Below, in pieces: positions 16,243-25,620 of a DNA stretch of 64,000 bases. Location of the stretch: NCBI RefSeq assembly GCF_015704865.1, contig NZ_JADQTO010000016.1, positions 124,001-188,000 on the forward strand. Reading direction: 5' to 3'. A model generated the notes under the pieces. That model ran no database searches. It worked only from the letters and a program-made list of their open reading frames with translations, and was not told the origin of the DNA. Source of the stretch: Actinoplanes aureus. Lineage in GTDB: Bacteria > Actinomycetota > Actinomycetes > Mycobacteriales > Micromonosporaceae. A program made the translations under genes and the position numbers. The number at the start of each line of letters is the position of its first letter. The stretch's first letter is position 1.

Positions 16243-17193
16243 TCAGGGGCAGCGGACGACCTGGCCGGCGTAGGTGAGGCCACCGCCGAAGCCGAAGAGC
16301 AGTACCGGCGCCCCGGAGGGCACCTCGCGGCGCTCGATCAGCTTGGACAGGGCCAGGGGGACGCTCGCGGCGGACGTGTTGCCCGACTCGACGAGGTCCT
16401 TGGCGACGATCACGTCCGGGCCGAGGCCCAGCCGCTTGACGATGCCGTCGATGATCCGGGTGTTGGCCTGGTGCGGGACGAAGGCGGCCAGCTCGGACGG
16501 GGCGACACCGGCACGCTTGCAGACCTCGATCGCGAACGGCGCCAGCGCGGTGGTGGCCCAGCGGAAGACGATCTGGCCCTCCTGCTTGATGTACGGCTGC
16601 CAGCCCTCGATCTTCAGCGCGTCGCCCTTGTCCGGGGCGGAACCCCAGAGCACCGGGCCGATCGCGGCCTCCTCGCCGTCCGGGACCGCGCTCACCACGG
16701 CAGCGCCCGCGGCGTCGCCGAACAGGACAGCGGTGGTGCGGTCGGACCAGTCGGTGACGTCGGAGAGCTTCTCCGCACCGATCACCAGGGCGTTGCGGGA
16801 GGCGCCGGCGCGGATCGCGTGGTCGGCGGAGGCCAGCGCGTAGGAGAAGCCGGAGCACGCGGTGTTCAGGTCGTAGGCGGCCGGCGCGGCGATCCCGAGC
16901 CGGGCCGCGACCCGGGTGGCCACGTTCGGGCAGCGGTCGATGGCCGAGCAGGTCGCGACGACGACCAGGTCGATGTCGGCCGCGGTCAGCCCGGAGGCGG
17001 CGAGCGCCTTCTCCGCCGCGTACGTGGCCATGTCGGCGACCGTCTCGGTGTCGGCGACCCGCCGCTCGGCGATGCCGACCCGGTCCCGGATCCACGCGTC
17101 GTTGGTGTCCAGCGTGCTGGCCAGGTCATCGTTGGTGACCACGCGCGAGGGCTGATAGTGGCCCATGGCGACGATGCGGGAACCCGCGGTCAT
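16243..17193 (-). CDS. fabH: 3-oxoacyl-ACP synthase III (FabH)
   Basis: A 316-residue initiating ketosynthase that condenses an acyl-CoA primer with malonyl-ACP. Cys113 lies in LNTACSGFSYAL, His in FVPHQANTRI, and the Asn before GFGGG completes the triad. ATG 17193 is preceded by GAAGGAGG. In actinobacteria the enzyme usually prefers branched primers, which fits iso/anteiso fatty acids, but the primer pocket cannot be read here. Confidence 0.94.
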   Translation of the reverse strand: MTAGSRIVAMGHYQPSRVVTNDDLASTLDTNDAWIRDRVGIAERRVADTETVADMATYAAEKALAASGLTAADIDLVVVATCSAIDRCPNVATRVAARLGIAAPAAYDLNTACSGFSYALASADHAIRAGASRNALVIGAEKLSDVTDWSDRTTAVLFGDAAGAAVVSAVPDGEEAAIGPVLWGSAPDKGDALKIEGWQPYIKQEGQIVFRWATTALAPFAIEVCKRAGVAPSELAAFVPHQANTRIIDGIVKRLGLGPDVIVAKDLVESGNTSAASVPLALSKLIERREVPSGAPVLLFGFGGGLTYAGQVVRCP

Positions 17194-17222
17194 CGTTCCT
17201 CCTTCGAACGCGGCTTCGCGCG

Positions 17223-18149
17223 TCACAGCTGTCCGTGCCGGGCGATCAGGTCGCGGGCGGCCGGCAGGTCATCGGGCGTGTTCAGGGTGACGATCTCCGG
17301 CGCGCCCTCACCCTTGAGTTCGCGCTTGACCAGGCCGGCCAGCGTGCCGGCCGGTGGCAGCTCGATGACGCCGGTCACGCCGAGGCCGGCGAGCGTCCGC
17401 ATGCACAGGTCCCAGCGGACCGGCGCGGTCACCTGGCGGACCAGGCGCTGGAGCATCTCGCGGCCGTCAGTGACGGACGTGCCGTCCAGGTTCGACAGCA
17501 GGATCCGGGCCGGGTCGTGCACGGTGACCCCGTCCGCGACGGCGGCCAGCGCGGCCTCGGCGGGAGCCATGTACGGCGTGTGGAAGGCGCCGGCCACCGC
17601 CAGCGCGATGACCCGGGCCTTGGACGGCCGCTCGGCGGCCAGCGCGGCCAGCCCGTCCAGCGCGCCGGCGGCGACGATCTGGCCGGCGCCGTTGCGGTTG
17701 GCCGGGTACAGCCCGAGCTTCTCGATGGCGGCGACCACCTCGTCCGGGTCGTCGCCACCGAGCACGGCGCTCATCCCGGTCGCCTCCAGGGCACAGGCGG
17801 CGGCCATCTCCCGGCCGCGGACTCCGGCCAGGGTGATCGCGGCCTCGGCCGGCAGCACACCGGCGAGGGCGGAGGCGCTGAGCTCGCCGACGCTGTGGCC
17901 GGCGACCAGCCCGGCGTCGTGCATGGGCAGGTGCTCGGCGGCGAGCAGCGCGGCGGCGACCAGCAGCGGCTGGGTCCGCGCGGTGTCCTTGATCTCGTCG
18001 GCGCCGGCCTGCGTGCCGAGGTGGATCAGGTCGACCCCGGCCAGATCGGACCACCGGCGGAGGTGGTCCTCGGCGCCGGGGAGTTCGAGCCAGGGAGTGA
18101 GGAAGCCGGGCTTCTGTGAGCCCTGGCCGGGCGAGAGAACTGCGAGCAC
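17223..18149 (-). CDS. fabD: Malonyl-CoA:ACP transacylase (FabD)
   Basis: A 308-residue enzyme starting at GTG 18149. SPGQGSQKPG begins the fold, Ser86 in GHSVGE is the acyl-enzyme nucleophile, and GAFHTPYM carries the catalytic His. It loads malonyl groups onto the ACP encoded downstream. It is the first gene of the fab operon, and an inverted repeat in its promoter is the likely FasR site. Confidence 0.95.
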   Translation of the reverse strand: MLAVLSPGQGSQKPGFLTPWLELPGAEDHLRRWSDLAGVDLIHLGTQAGADEIKDTARTQPLLVAAALLAAEHLPMHDAGLVAGHSVGELSASALAGVLPAEAAITLAGVRGREMAAACALEATGMSAVLGGDDPDEVVAAIEKLGLYPANRNGAGQIVAAGALDGLAALAAERPSKARVIALAVAGAFHTPYMAPAEAALAAVADGVTVHDPARILLSNLDGTSVTDGREMLQRLVRQVTAPVRWDLCMRTLAGLGVTGVIELPPAGTLAGLVKRELKGEGAPEIVTLNTPDDLPAARDLIARHGQL

Positions 18150-18201
18150 GTCCTCGACTCTTCCGGATGGGAGGGGGATGCGGGGTTGCCGGGCACAACC
18201 A

Positions 18202-18227
18202 AACCCTACGATCAGGGTTGTAGGGTT
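18202..18227. promoter_or_regulatory. Inverted repeat in the fab operon promoter, candidate FasR site
   Basis: AACCCTAC (18202-18209) and GTAGGGTT (18220-18227) form an exact 8-bp dyad separated by 10 bp, about 50 bp upstream of the fabD start and between fabD and fasR. The position fits an activator site for the PucR-like FasR encoded next door. No footprint can be inferred from sequence alone. Confidence 0.55.
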
Positions 18228-18328
18228 CCTACAAAAGAGGGGTTAACTTGGCAGGATTCGACCCTATTTATGGTGCAGGTCGTTAGTTGCCGATGCCGCG
18301 CCGGGCGGTGTGTTCCGCACAACACTCG

Positions 18329-19552
18329 TCAGGTGGCGGGGTCCAGACGGCCGATGGTCAGCGCCATTCGCAGGGCGAAAGCGTCGCGGCCGTCCAGCGG
18401 TGAGAGCGCGGTCACCTCGGCCACCCGGCGCAGCCGGTACCGGACGGTGTTCGGGTGGACGTACAGCTCGCGGGCGGCGCTCTCCAGGACGCCGCCGGAG
18501 GCGAAGAAGGCGTCCAGGGTCTCGAGCAGCCCGCTGCCGGCGCGAGTGAGTGCCCCGTACACGTCGTGCCGGAGCTTGCGCCGGGCGTCCATGTCCCCGG
18601 AGAGCACCCGCTCGGGCAGCAGGTCGTCGGCGGCGACCGGGGAGGGCGCGCCCGGCCAGGCGGCGGCCGCCCGGAAGCCGGCCAGGGCGGCCCGGGCCGA
18701 CTCGGTCGCCTGGTCCAGCGACGGCACCGCGGGGCCGACCACGATCGGCCCCTCGCCGAAGGTGGGGCTCAGCGTCATCGCGGTGGCTACCGGGTCGGTG
18801 GCGCCGCCCACCACGACCACCAAGCGGTCACCGTGCACCCCGCCGATCACCTCCAGCCGGGAGCGCCGGGCGACCCGGTAGACGGCGTGCAGCACGGCGC
18901 TGATGTCGCCGCCGGGGGAGCGGCCCACCACCACCGTGACCGGCGGAGCGTCGGCCCAGCCGAGCGCGGCCGCCCGGCTGGCCAGTACGTCCGAGGAGTC
19001 ACCGCGCAGCAGGGCGTCGACGAGCAGCGCCTGGAGGCGGGCGTCCCAGGCGCCCCGGGACTCGGCGGCCCGCGCGTACACCCGGGCGGCGGAGAAGGCG
19101 ACCTCCCGGGAGAACCGCAGGATGGCCTGGAGCAGCGCCTCCCGCTCGGCGGCCTCGGCGAAGCTCGGCACCTCGGTCTCGGCCACGTCGATGGTCACCT
19201 TCACCAGCTGCACGGTCTGGGTGAGCGTGATCGCCTGGGCCAGCGCGCGCGGTGCCGCGGCGAACACCTCGTCGGAGATCTCCTGGGTGGCAGCCACGGT
19301 TCCGCCCGAGCGCAGCCACTCCACCAGTGATCGGACACCCGCTTGTGCGACGAGCATCACCCAGGAACGTTGGTCGGCCGGGAGCGCACGGAACCACGGG
19401 AGCGTCTCATCCATGCGGACCACCGCCGCGCTGGCCAGCGCGCCGGCCTGCCGCTCGATCCGGCGCAGAGTGCCCGGGAGCAGCGGTTTCACCGGCGGGG
19501 CGGGCTCGTCGGCGGTGGCTGGTACGCGGTGCGGTCGGGCGATGTCTGCCAC
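18329..19552 (-). CDS. fasR: FasR-type PucR-family activator of fatty acid synthesis
   Basis: A 407-residue regulator. The N-terminal half is helical (QRSWVMLVAQAGVRSLVEWL), the middle resembles a degenerate GGDEF/CdaR sensor region, and the C-terminus is a PucR helix-turn-helix (ESAARELYVHPNTVRYRLRRV). Streptomyces FasR has the same architecture, lies directly upstream of fabDHPF, and activates it. The gene starts at GTG 19552 and is oriented like the fab operon, with 179 bp between them. Assignment rests on architecture and location. Confidence 0.88.
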   Translation of the reverse strand: MADIARPHRVPATADEPAPPVKPLLPGTLRRIERQAGALASAAVVRMDETLPWFRALPADQRSWVMLVAQAGVRSLVEWLRSGGTVAATQEISDEVFAAAPRALAQAITLTQTVQLVKVTIDVAETEVPSFAEAAEREALLQAILRFSREVAFSAARVYARAAESRGAWDARLQALLVDALLRGDSSDVLASRAAALGWADAPPVTVVVGRSPGGDISAVLHAVYRVARRSRLEVIGGVHGDRLVVVVGGATDPVATAMTLSPTFGEGPIVVGPAVPSLDQATESARAALAGFRAAAAWPGAPSPVAADDLLPERVLSGDMDARRKLRHDVYGALTRAGSGLLETLDAFFASGGVLESAARELYVHPNTVRYRLRRVAEVTALSPLDGRDAFALRMALTIGRLDPAT

Positions 19553-20157
19553 CGGCTCAGCGTGACACGATCCGGCCGGGTCGTGTCACCGGGCCTGTCC
19601 AGCGTCCGGATGACACGCCGCAAAAGATCGGACGGCGAGGAATTTTAAGGTGTTTTATGACTTTTGACCGGTGTAGCGGTGCGCCTCTCCCGCGACTTCG
19701 GTCGGTGACCTGGCATCGTGTCGGACTAGCGCGGTCCGGGTCGGGACTCAAACCGGGCTGCGCGGTGCCGATGAAGAGACGGTGCCGATCGAGCAGAACT
19801 GGTCGCGAACCACAGATCGAGGAGGCGAGATGATGGAACGGGATGACGCGTTCGCGCGTACCGAAAGTGATCCCGCCCTCGAAGAGGCGCCGGTGCCCGC
19901 GGCGGCCGACGAGGAGCCGATCATCGACCCCGGCCTGGGCCGGGTCGGATGCCGCACGGACCTGCGTGGGTGGGCCGGAGCCCACCTGCACGGCGCGGTC
20001 CGCCCGCGGCGCCGCGCCGCGGGCCGCGGCCGCCCACCAGGCCGCTGGTGTTAGGTCGCGGGCGCCGCGCCCGCTGACGCCGACCCGTATGGGTGAGAGC
20101 GGGCCCTGATGTGGGCGCGTTTCGGCTTGCCGGCGGGGCGGGACTGGTCAGCTATGG
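19553..20157. other. Intergenic region upstream of fasR and the TetR gene
   Basis: About 600 bp holding the fasR promoter (minus strand) and one uncertain small ORF at 19830-20054. Compared with flanking DNA, 19620-19680 is AT-richer (ATTTTAAGGTGTTTTATGAC), which suits a promoter. No RNA gene or repeat is recognisable. Confidence 0.5.
19830..20054 (+). CDS. Candidate small ORF, 74 residues, doubtful
   Basis: The double ATG at 19830/19833 has a good GAGGAGG seven bases upstream, and the first about 40 residues look like real acidic protein (MMERDDAFARTESDPALEEA). The second half abruptly becomes Arg/Gly-rich (RPRRRAAGRGRPPGRW), which is typical of out-of-frame high-GC translation. Either the true gene was frameshifted near 19950 or the ORF is spurious. 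No family recognised. Confidence 0.3.
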   Translation: MMERDDAFARTESDPALEEAPVPAAADEEPIIDPGLGRVGCRTDLRGWAGAHLHGAVRPRRRAAGRGRPPGRWC

Positions 20158-20778
20158 GTGGTGGACGACAAGAGAAGGCTCATTCTCGACCAGGCGCTGG
20201 CCCTGGTGGACGAGCGTGGGCTCGCGGCGATGTCGATGCGGGCGGTCGCGGAGCGGGTCGGGCTCACCTCGATGGCGCTCTACCCGTACGTCGGGGGCAA
20301 GGACGCCCTGCTGGACGGGCTGGTCGACCTGCTACACCTGGAACTCGGCTCGGCGGTCGGGGGCGACCTCCCGGACATCGACTGGCGGCATCGGCTGCGT
20401 GCGCTGGGCCGCGCCGTACGCTCGCTCGCCCACGCGCATCCCAGCGCGTTCCCGCTGCTGCTGAACCGGTCGGCGGCCGGTGCGTCGGCGTCCTGGCTGA
20501 CCGCGGCGCTGCGTGGCATCCTGCACGACGCCGGGGTGTCCGCCGGGAGCGTGCCCCGGATGGCCCGGCTGATCTGTGCCTTCCTGCTCGGCTACACAAC
20601 CGGTGAGGTGACCGGCGGGCTGCCCCGGATGCCGGCTGCGGAGAACCCGGAGATCGAGAACGGTGCCGGCGAGGCGCAGGCCGAGGCCGAGTACGACGCG
20701 GACCTCGCGGACCTGATGCGCATGATCGAGTGTGCGGTGCGCGACGAGGGCGCGGCGCACAGCAGGACGAGACCCTAG
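20158..20778 (+). CDS. TetR-family transcriptional regulator
   Basis: A 206-residue repressor-type protein beginning at GTG 20158. The N-terminal helix-turn-helix (GLAAMSMRAVAERVGLTSMALYPYVGGKD) is TetR-like, and the C-terminal part (VPRMARLICAFLLGYTTGEV) resembles the TetR_C tetracycline-repressor type ligand domain. It has no partner gene divergent or downstream on the same strand, so its target is unknown. The next gene is convergent, with 17 bp between stops. Confidence 0.85.
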   Translation: MVDDKRRLILDQALALVDERGLAAMSMRAVAERVGLTSMALYPYVGGKDALLDGLVDLLHLELGSAVGGDLPDIDWRHRLRALGRAVRSLAHAHPSAFPLLLNRSAAGASASWLTAALRGILHDAGVSAGSVPRMARLICAFLLGYTTGEVTGGLPRMPAAENPEIENGAGEAQAEAEYDADLADLMRMIECAVRDEGAAHSRTRP

Positions 20779-20795
20779 CCGGGCCCGCCGGATGA

Positions 20796-21455
20796 TCAGA
20801 CCCGGCGGCGGATCAGGTACGCCATACCGGCCAGCCCCACCAGGATGACCACCAGGACGGCGCCGTTGAGCAGGAACAGCCGGCGCACCTCGGTGAAGAC
20901 CTCGCCCATGCTCTCCACCGGGTTGTACTCCTCGCCGTCGAGGTCCTGACCGACCCCGCCGCCGATGCCGCCGTTCACCACGTCCGGCTTGGCCTTCAGC
21001 GGCGCCCCGCTGATCCGCAGCGACTCGGACATGGAGAGCCGGCCGTAGAACCAGCCGGCCGTCTTCTTGCCGGACGGCTGCTTGGCCGGGCGGAACGCCC
21101 GGGGTCCGCCGGCGGCCAGCGGGTACAGGTCGTACACCTGGTGCGGCGCGTCCTTGACCATCAATGTGACCGTGTACTTGGGGCCGAGGCTGGTGGCTTT
21201 CGGCACGGACGCCTGCGGTGTCTCCGAGGCCAGCCAGTCGACCTCGGCATAGAGCATCTGGAACAGTTTCGGGTCGGTTTCCTGCCGGATCACGACCGGC
21301 TTGGACATGCCCTTGCCGGTCAGCTGCGCCGCGTTCGGTTTGACTACTTTGGGTGCCGCGTGCGCGGCCGGTGGCATGATGCCGATGGCCAGCACGACCG
21401 CGACGGCGGCTGTTCCCAGCGCCGTCACCAGTCTGGTGATCGTCCCTCGCACCAT
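20796..21455 (-). CDS. Exported protein with C-terminal membrane anchor, unknown function
   Basis: A 219-residue protein with a strong GGGAGGT before ATG 21455. The signal peptide (ALGTAAVAVVLAIGIMPPAAHA) should be cleaved near residue 33. The exported part is about 150 residues and mostly beta-like (TVTLMVKDAPHQVYDLYPL, GWFYGRLSMSESL). One C-terminal helix (LLNGAVLVVILVGLAGMAYLI) followed by RRRV anchors it. It therefore displays a soluble domain outside the membrane. I recognise no family; the 300 bp upstream probably contain its promoter. Confidence 0.7.
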   Translation of the reverse strand: MVRGTITRLVTALGTAAVAVVLAIGIMPPAAHAAPKVVKPNAAQLTGKGMSKPVVIRQETDPKLFQMLYAEVDWLASETPQASVPKATSLGPKYTVTLMVKDAPHQVYDLYPLAAGGPRAFRPAKQPSGKKTAGWFYGRLSMSESLRISGAPLKAKPDVVNGGIGGGVGQDLDGEEYNPVESMGEVFTEVRRLFLLNGAVLVVILVGLAGMAYLIRRRV

Positions 21456-21753
21456 CCGACCTCCCCCGCCCGTGGATGGACATGGACCATTGAACCCGCT
21501 GCTCCGACCCGGCGATGGAACCGGGGCACGGCCCGGCCTCCAGCCTTCCCGGACGGCGGCCCGGCCGCATCTCGTAGCCGGGTGAATTGGAGCCATTTGG
21601 GGGACGGCTGACGAGACGGTTCGGCCGTTGATCAGCGGCCGAACAGTATCAAGTCTCGGCAATACGTGGGGGTGGCGGCCACCCGTGCAGAGGATGGGAT
21701 CACCGGATTCGACGACCGGCTGTGGCCACCGGCCGTCGAATGCGGTAATGGCG
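21456..21753. other. Intergenic region between gltX and the anchored protein
   Basis: About 300 bp without a gene. It contains the gltX terminator hairpin (21707-21741), a short perfect dyad GGTGGC-G-GCCACC at 21671-21683, and presumably the promoter of the anchored protein gene. No tRNA found here. Confidence 0.5.
21707..21741 (-). terminator. Terminator hairpin after gltX
   Basis: Arms 21707-21719 and 21729-21741 pair over 13 bp with one G-T mismatch and a 9-nt loop, 13 bp beyond the gltX stop codon on the minus strand. No T-run follows. Confidence 0.65.
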
Positions 21754-23160
21754 TCAGAGGCGCGCGCGAGCTGCGGCGATGCGGGAGAGCGTGCGCTCCC
21801 GGCCGAGCGCCTCGAGCGACTCGAACAGCGGCAGACCGATCGTGCGGCCGGTAGCCGCCACCCGTACCGGTGCCTGGGTCTTGCCCAATTTGAGACCTCG
21901 CGCCTCGCCCACCTGCTCGAGCGCGGTCTTGAGCGCATCGGCCGACCAGTCGGTGAGGGCGCCGAAGGCGGCCGCCGCACCGTCCAGAATGTCCGCGGCG
22001 CCTTCCTTCATGGCCTTCGCCCAGGACGCCTCGTCGTGGACCGGCTCGTCCAGGAACAGGAAGTCGACGTAGTCGACGATCTCGGAGAGCACCGTGATCC
22101 GGGTCTGTGCGAGGGGGGCGATCGTGGTGAACAGCTCGGCGTCGAACTTCTCCGCCGGCCAGGACGGCGCGGCGATGGTGTCGGTGCCGGTCAGCCACGG
22201 CGCGCAGACCTGGGTGAACTCGCTCGGCGTGAGCGCACGGAGGTACTCGCCGTTGAACGCCCGCAGCTTCTTCACGTCGAAGAACGCCGGCGCGTGGCTG
22301 ACGTCCTGGATCCGGTACTCCTCCTCGATCACCGACCACGGGACGATCTCCCGGTCGCCGGTGGGTGCCCAGCCGAGCAGCATCAGGTAGTTGCGCATGG
22401 CGGCGGCGAGGTAGCCCTCGTCCCGGTACGACTCGAGGGCGACCTTGTCGCGGCGCTTCGAGAGCTTCTGCCGCTTCTCGTTGACGATGACCGGGACGTG
22501 ACCCCAGACCGGCGGCGTGACACCCAGCGCCTCCCAGAGCATCTGCTGCTTCGGGGTGTTCGGCAGGTGCTCCTCGGCGCGGAACACGTGGGTGATGCCC
22601 ATGCTCATGTCGTCGACCACGTTGGCCAGAAGGAACACCGCCGAGCCGTCACTGCGGGCGATGACGAAGTCCTCGATCAGCTTGTTCTCGAAGGTCGGCT
22701 TGCCGCGGACCAGGTCCTCGACCACGGTCTCGCCCTCGTCCGGCGTACGGAAACGGAGTGCGCGCCCCTCGCCCGGGCCGAGCCCGCGCTCCCGGCAGAA
22801 ACCGTCGTAGCCGGTGTGCTTGTTGCCGGAGCGGGCGACCACGTCATCGCGGGTGCAATCGCAGTAGTACGCCTTGCCCTCGCCGTAGAGCCGGGTGGCG
22901 GCGGCGGTGTGGTCGGCGGCGTAGGACGACTGGAAATAGGGCCCTTCGTACGTCCCGCGCTCGATGCCGATCCAGTCGAGTGCCGAGATGATGCCCTCGG
23001 TCCACTCGGGGCGGTTGCGGGCCGCGTCGGTGTCCTCGATCCGGAGCACGAAGACACCGCCGTGCTGCTGGGCGTAGATCCAGTTCTGTAGCGCCGAACG
23101 GGCGCCGCCGACGTGGAACATGCCTGTGGGTGAGGGTGCGAAACGTACGCGAACAGTCAC
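21754..23160 (-). CDS. gltX: Glutamyl-tRNA synthetase
   Basis: A 468-residue class I synthetase that charges tRNA-Glu. FAPSPTGMFHVGGARSAL carries the HIGH-type motif (HVGG), LRIEDTDAAR follows, and KLSKRRDKVAL is the KMSKS equivalent. A tRNA-binding helical C-terminus completes the length expected for the family. The start is GTG 23160, which overlaps the stop of an eroded upstream gene (GTGA), so translation may be coupled to it. Confidence 0.95.
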   Translation of the reverse strand: MTVRVRFAPSPTGMFHVGGARSALQNWIYAQQHGGVFVLRIEDTDAARNRPEWTEGIISALDWIGIERGTYEGPYFQSSYAADHTAAATRLYGEGKAYYCDCTRDDVVARSGNKHTGYDGFCRERGLGPGEGRALRFRTPDEGETVVEDLVRGKPTFENKLIEDFVIARSDGSAVFLLANVVDDMSMGITHVFRAEEHLPNTPKQQMLWEALGVTPPVWGHVPVIVNEKRQKLSKRRDKVALESYRDEGYLAAAMRNYLMLLGWAPTGDREIVPWSVIEEEYRIQDVSHAPAFFDVKKLRAFNGEYLRALTPSEFTQVCAPWLTGTDTIAAPSWPAEKFDAELFTTIAPLAQTRITVLSEIVDYVDFLFLDEPVHDEASWAKAMKEGAADILDGAAAAFGALTDWSADALKTALEQVGEARGLKLGKTQAPVRVAATGRTIGLPLFESLEALGRERTLSRIAAARARL

Positions 23161-23452
23161 GACCCCACCCTACCGAGACCGGCGATGGCTTTACCGACCC
23201 AGTCCGGCTGCTCCCGGAACAGAGTGATCTCCGGACCCGGTTCCCAGGTGCCCTCGATCCGCCCGTTCACCAGCACCACCGGCGAGATCCAGCCCTGCGG
23301 CCGCGAGACCGCGGCCTTCGGCCCGCTGCTCACGGTGTCCACCGGGCGTGGATGCCGCAGAGCCGGCGGGCCAGAGCGACCACGTCGGCCGCCTTCTCGG
23401 CGCCGAGGAAATGGCGGTGCACCCGCCATCGCAGCTGTTCGTCCGGAGTCAC
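23157..23452 (-). pseudogene. Remnant of a winged-helix DNA-binding protein (AlkZ/HTH_42-like), internally deleted
   Basis: Two fragments in different frames abut each other. The N-terminal piece (GTG 23452 to TGA 23330, 40 codons, DVVALARRLCGIHARW) resembles the beginning of HTH_42 proteins. The C-terminal piece, readable from about 23343 (VVLVNGRIEGTWEPGPEITLF), resembles their end. Intact members have about 350 residues; the central about 250 are missing and the frame is broken at the joint near 23335. The terminal stop still overlaps the gltX start. Family assignment is from memory of end motifs, so moderate. Confidence 0.55.
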
Positions 23453-23466
23453 GCGACAGACGCTAG

Positions 23467-25596
23467 TCACACGGTGAAGCGGCCGACCAGACCCGTGAGG
23501 CGCTGCGCGGTGGCGGACAGCTCGCCGGCCGCCTGGTGTGCCGCCGCCACCGACTGCCGGGTGCCCTCCATGGCGCCGCTCACCGTACCGATGCCGGTCG
23601 CGATCTCCCGGCTCCCGTCGGCCGCCTCGGAGATGTTGCGGGCCATCTCGGCGGTGGTGGCGGCCTGCTCCTCGACCGCTGCGGCGATCGCCGTCTGATA
23701 GTCGTTGACCTGCGCGATCCGCGCGGAGATCGCGTCGATGGCGGTGACCGCGCGGGCCGTGTCGCCCTCGATCGCGGCGACTCGGGCGGTCACGTCCTCG
23801 GTGGCGCGGGCGGTCTCCTGGGCCAGTTCCTTCACCTCGCCGGCGACGACCGCGAAGCCCTTGCCGGTCTCCCCGGCCCGGGCCGCTTCGATGGTGGCGT
23901 TGAGGGCGAGCAGGTTGGTCTGTTCGGCGATGGTCGCGATCAGGCGTACCACGTCGGTGATCTTGGCGGTGGAGGAGCGGAGCTCGGCGATCACGCCGGC
24001 CGCCGCCGAGGTGAGCCCGACGCCGTCCCGCCCGGCCTGGGCGGCCTCCTGCGCGTTGTGGGAGATCTCGGTGATCGAGGCGCCCATCTCCTCGGCACCG
24101 GCGGCCACCGTCTGCACCACGTGCGACATCGTGTCCGCCGAGACGGTCATAGTGCCGGCCCGGTCGGCGGCGACGTCCGCGGCCGCGGCCATCTCCCCAC
24201 CGGTTGCCGACACCTGCTGGGCGGTGTCGGAGACCTCGCCGGAAGCGATGGTCACCTCCTGCATCACCGTGCGCAGCTCGGTGACCGCGGTGTCCAGGGC
24301 GGCGCTCGCCTCGCCGATCTCGTCGCGCCCCCGGTCCCGGACCGAGACCGTGAGGTCGCGCTCGGCCAGGCGGGTGAGGGCCCCGGTGAGCCGGGACACC
24401 CGCCCGGCGAGGCGCGAGGCCTGAAGGAAGGCGACCGCGGCGCCGACCACCGCGAGCAGCACGGCGACGACCACGAACCAGGTGAGCATCGCGCCGCGCC
24501 CGTCCCGGACCACGGTGACCGCCCGTTCGGCGTCGGCGTTGTAGCCGCCGACGGTGACGGCCCATTGGTACGGGGCGTAGTACGCGACCGTCGTGGTGGT
24601 GTCTCCGGCTTCCGAGCCCCCCGCCCCGGGTAACTGGTACGTCGTCCGCCACGTCGCGCCCTCGGCGAGCTGAGGGGCCTGGGTGACGATCTGCTCGACG
24701 TACCGGGTGCCGGCGGCGTCGGTGGCCTCCAAGTCGGTGGTGCCGACCACCCCGTCGAGACTGGAGGCGACGACCTGACCTCGATTCGCCGCCGCGGTGC
24801 TGAAGATGCCGATCCAGCCGTTCTCGCGTACGGTCCGCCCGGCGATCGTCGCGGTGAGGTTCTCCAGCGCCTCGCTCTGCGGCACGCCGACGTAGAGCGC
24901 ACCGATCACCGCGCCCGAGGCGTCCTTGATCGGGTCGTAGATGCTGATGTAGGGCGTGCCGACCACCTGCGCGACCCCGCGGAACGTCTTGCCCGCCTTG
25001 ATCGCCGCGGCCACCGCGTTCGGCTTGCCGTCCGCCGCGGTGGCCGGGATGTACGTCCCGATCACCCGCTTCCCGTCCTTGCCGCGGATCGTGGTGGCCA
25101 CCCGCAGCAGGTCGCCGGCGGCGTTCATCCGCTGGAAGAGGGTGACCGCGCCGCCCGCGAGACTCTCGGCGTCGTCGACGTACGGCGTGGTCCGCCCCGG
25201 ATCGGTGTTCTGCCCCAGCCAGGAACCGTCGACCGTGACCCGGGGCAGGGTGACCCGCGTCTTCGCCTGGCTCACCTGGTTCACCGCGGTCCAGGTCGCG
25301 GTCCGCTCGGAGAACTCCACGCCGCCCCGCTGTTTCAGCAGGCCGGCCGCGCTGCTCAGGCCGACGTCCACGCCGTGCTGGATCTCGTCGCCGACGGTCT
25401 TGACCAGGCTCGTGATGTCGGCGGTGGTCCGGTCCAGCTCCGCCTCGTTCTGCCGCAGCACCTCACGTTCGGTGCGGTCGGCGAACCGGCTGCTCTGCCA
25501 GGCTCCGACCGCCACCAGGACCAGCGCGGTGACGAGCACGCTGCCCAGACCGAGGATCAGGAGTTGGTGGCTGATTCGAAGGCGCACACCGGTCAC
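23467..25596 (-). CDS. Methyl-accepting chemotaxis protein with Cache sensor
   Basis: A 709-residue chemoreceptor. The first membrane helix is at about residues 10-31 (LLILGLGSVLVTALVLVAVGA). A Cache-type periplasmic domain of about 290 residues follows (GTYIPATAADG, GTPYISIYDPIKDASGAVIGALYVG), then a second helix (AMLTWFVVVAVLLAVVGAAV), HAMP, and the signalling domain with QTNLLALNATIEAARAG at the hairpin tip. Start GTG 25596 is the best fit to the first helix. It implies a chemosensory system; no che genes are in the window. Motile zoospores of Actinoplanes relatives would need such receptors. Confidence 0.88.
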   Translation of the reverse strand: MTGVRLRISHQLLILGLGSVLVTALVLVAVGAWQSSRFADRTEREVLRQNEAELDRTTADITSLVKTVGDEIQHGVDVGLSSAAGLLKQRGGVEFSERTATWTAVNQVSQAKTRVTLPRVTVDGSWLGQNTDPGRTTPYVDDAESLAGGAVTLFQRMNAAGDLLRVATTIRGKDGKRVIGTYIPATAADGKPNAVAAAIKAGKTFRGVAQVVGTPYISIYDPIKDASGAVIGALYVGVPQSEALENLTATIAGRTVRENGWIGIFSTAAANRGQVVASSLDGVVGTTDLEATDAAGTRYVEQIVTQAPQLAEGATWRTTYQLPGAGGSEAGDTTTTVAYYAPYQWAVTVGGYNADAERAVTVVRDGRGAMLTWFVVVAVLLAVVGAAVAFLQASRLAGRVSRLTGALTRLAERDLTVSVRDRGRDEIGEASAALDTAVTELRTVMQEVTIASGEVSDTAQQVSATGGEMAAAADVAADRAGTMTVSADTMSHVVQTVAAGAEEMGASITEISHNAQEAAQAGRDGVGLTSAAAGVIAELRSSTAKITDVVRLIATIAEQTNLLALNATIEAARAGETGKGFAVVAGEVKELAQETARATEDVTARVAAIEGDTARAVTAIDAISARIAQVNDYQTAIAAAVEEQAATTAEMARNISEAADGSREIATGIGTVSGAMEGTRQSVAAAHQAAGELSATAQRLTGLVGRFTV

Positions 25597-25620
25597 ATCG
25601 GCACGGTCGGCGCCAAAACT

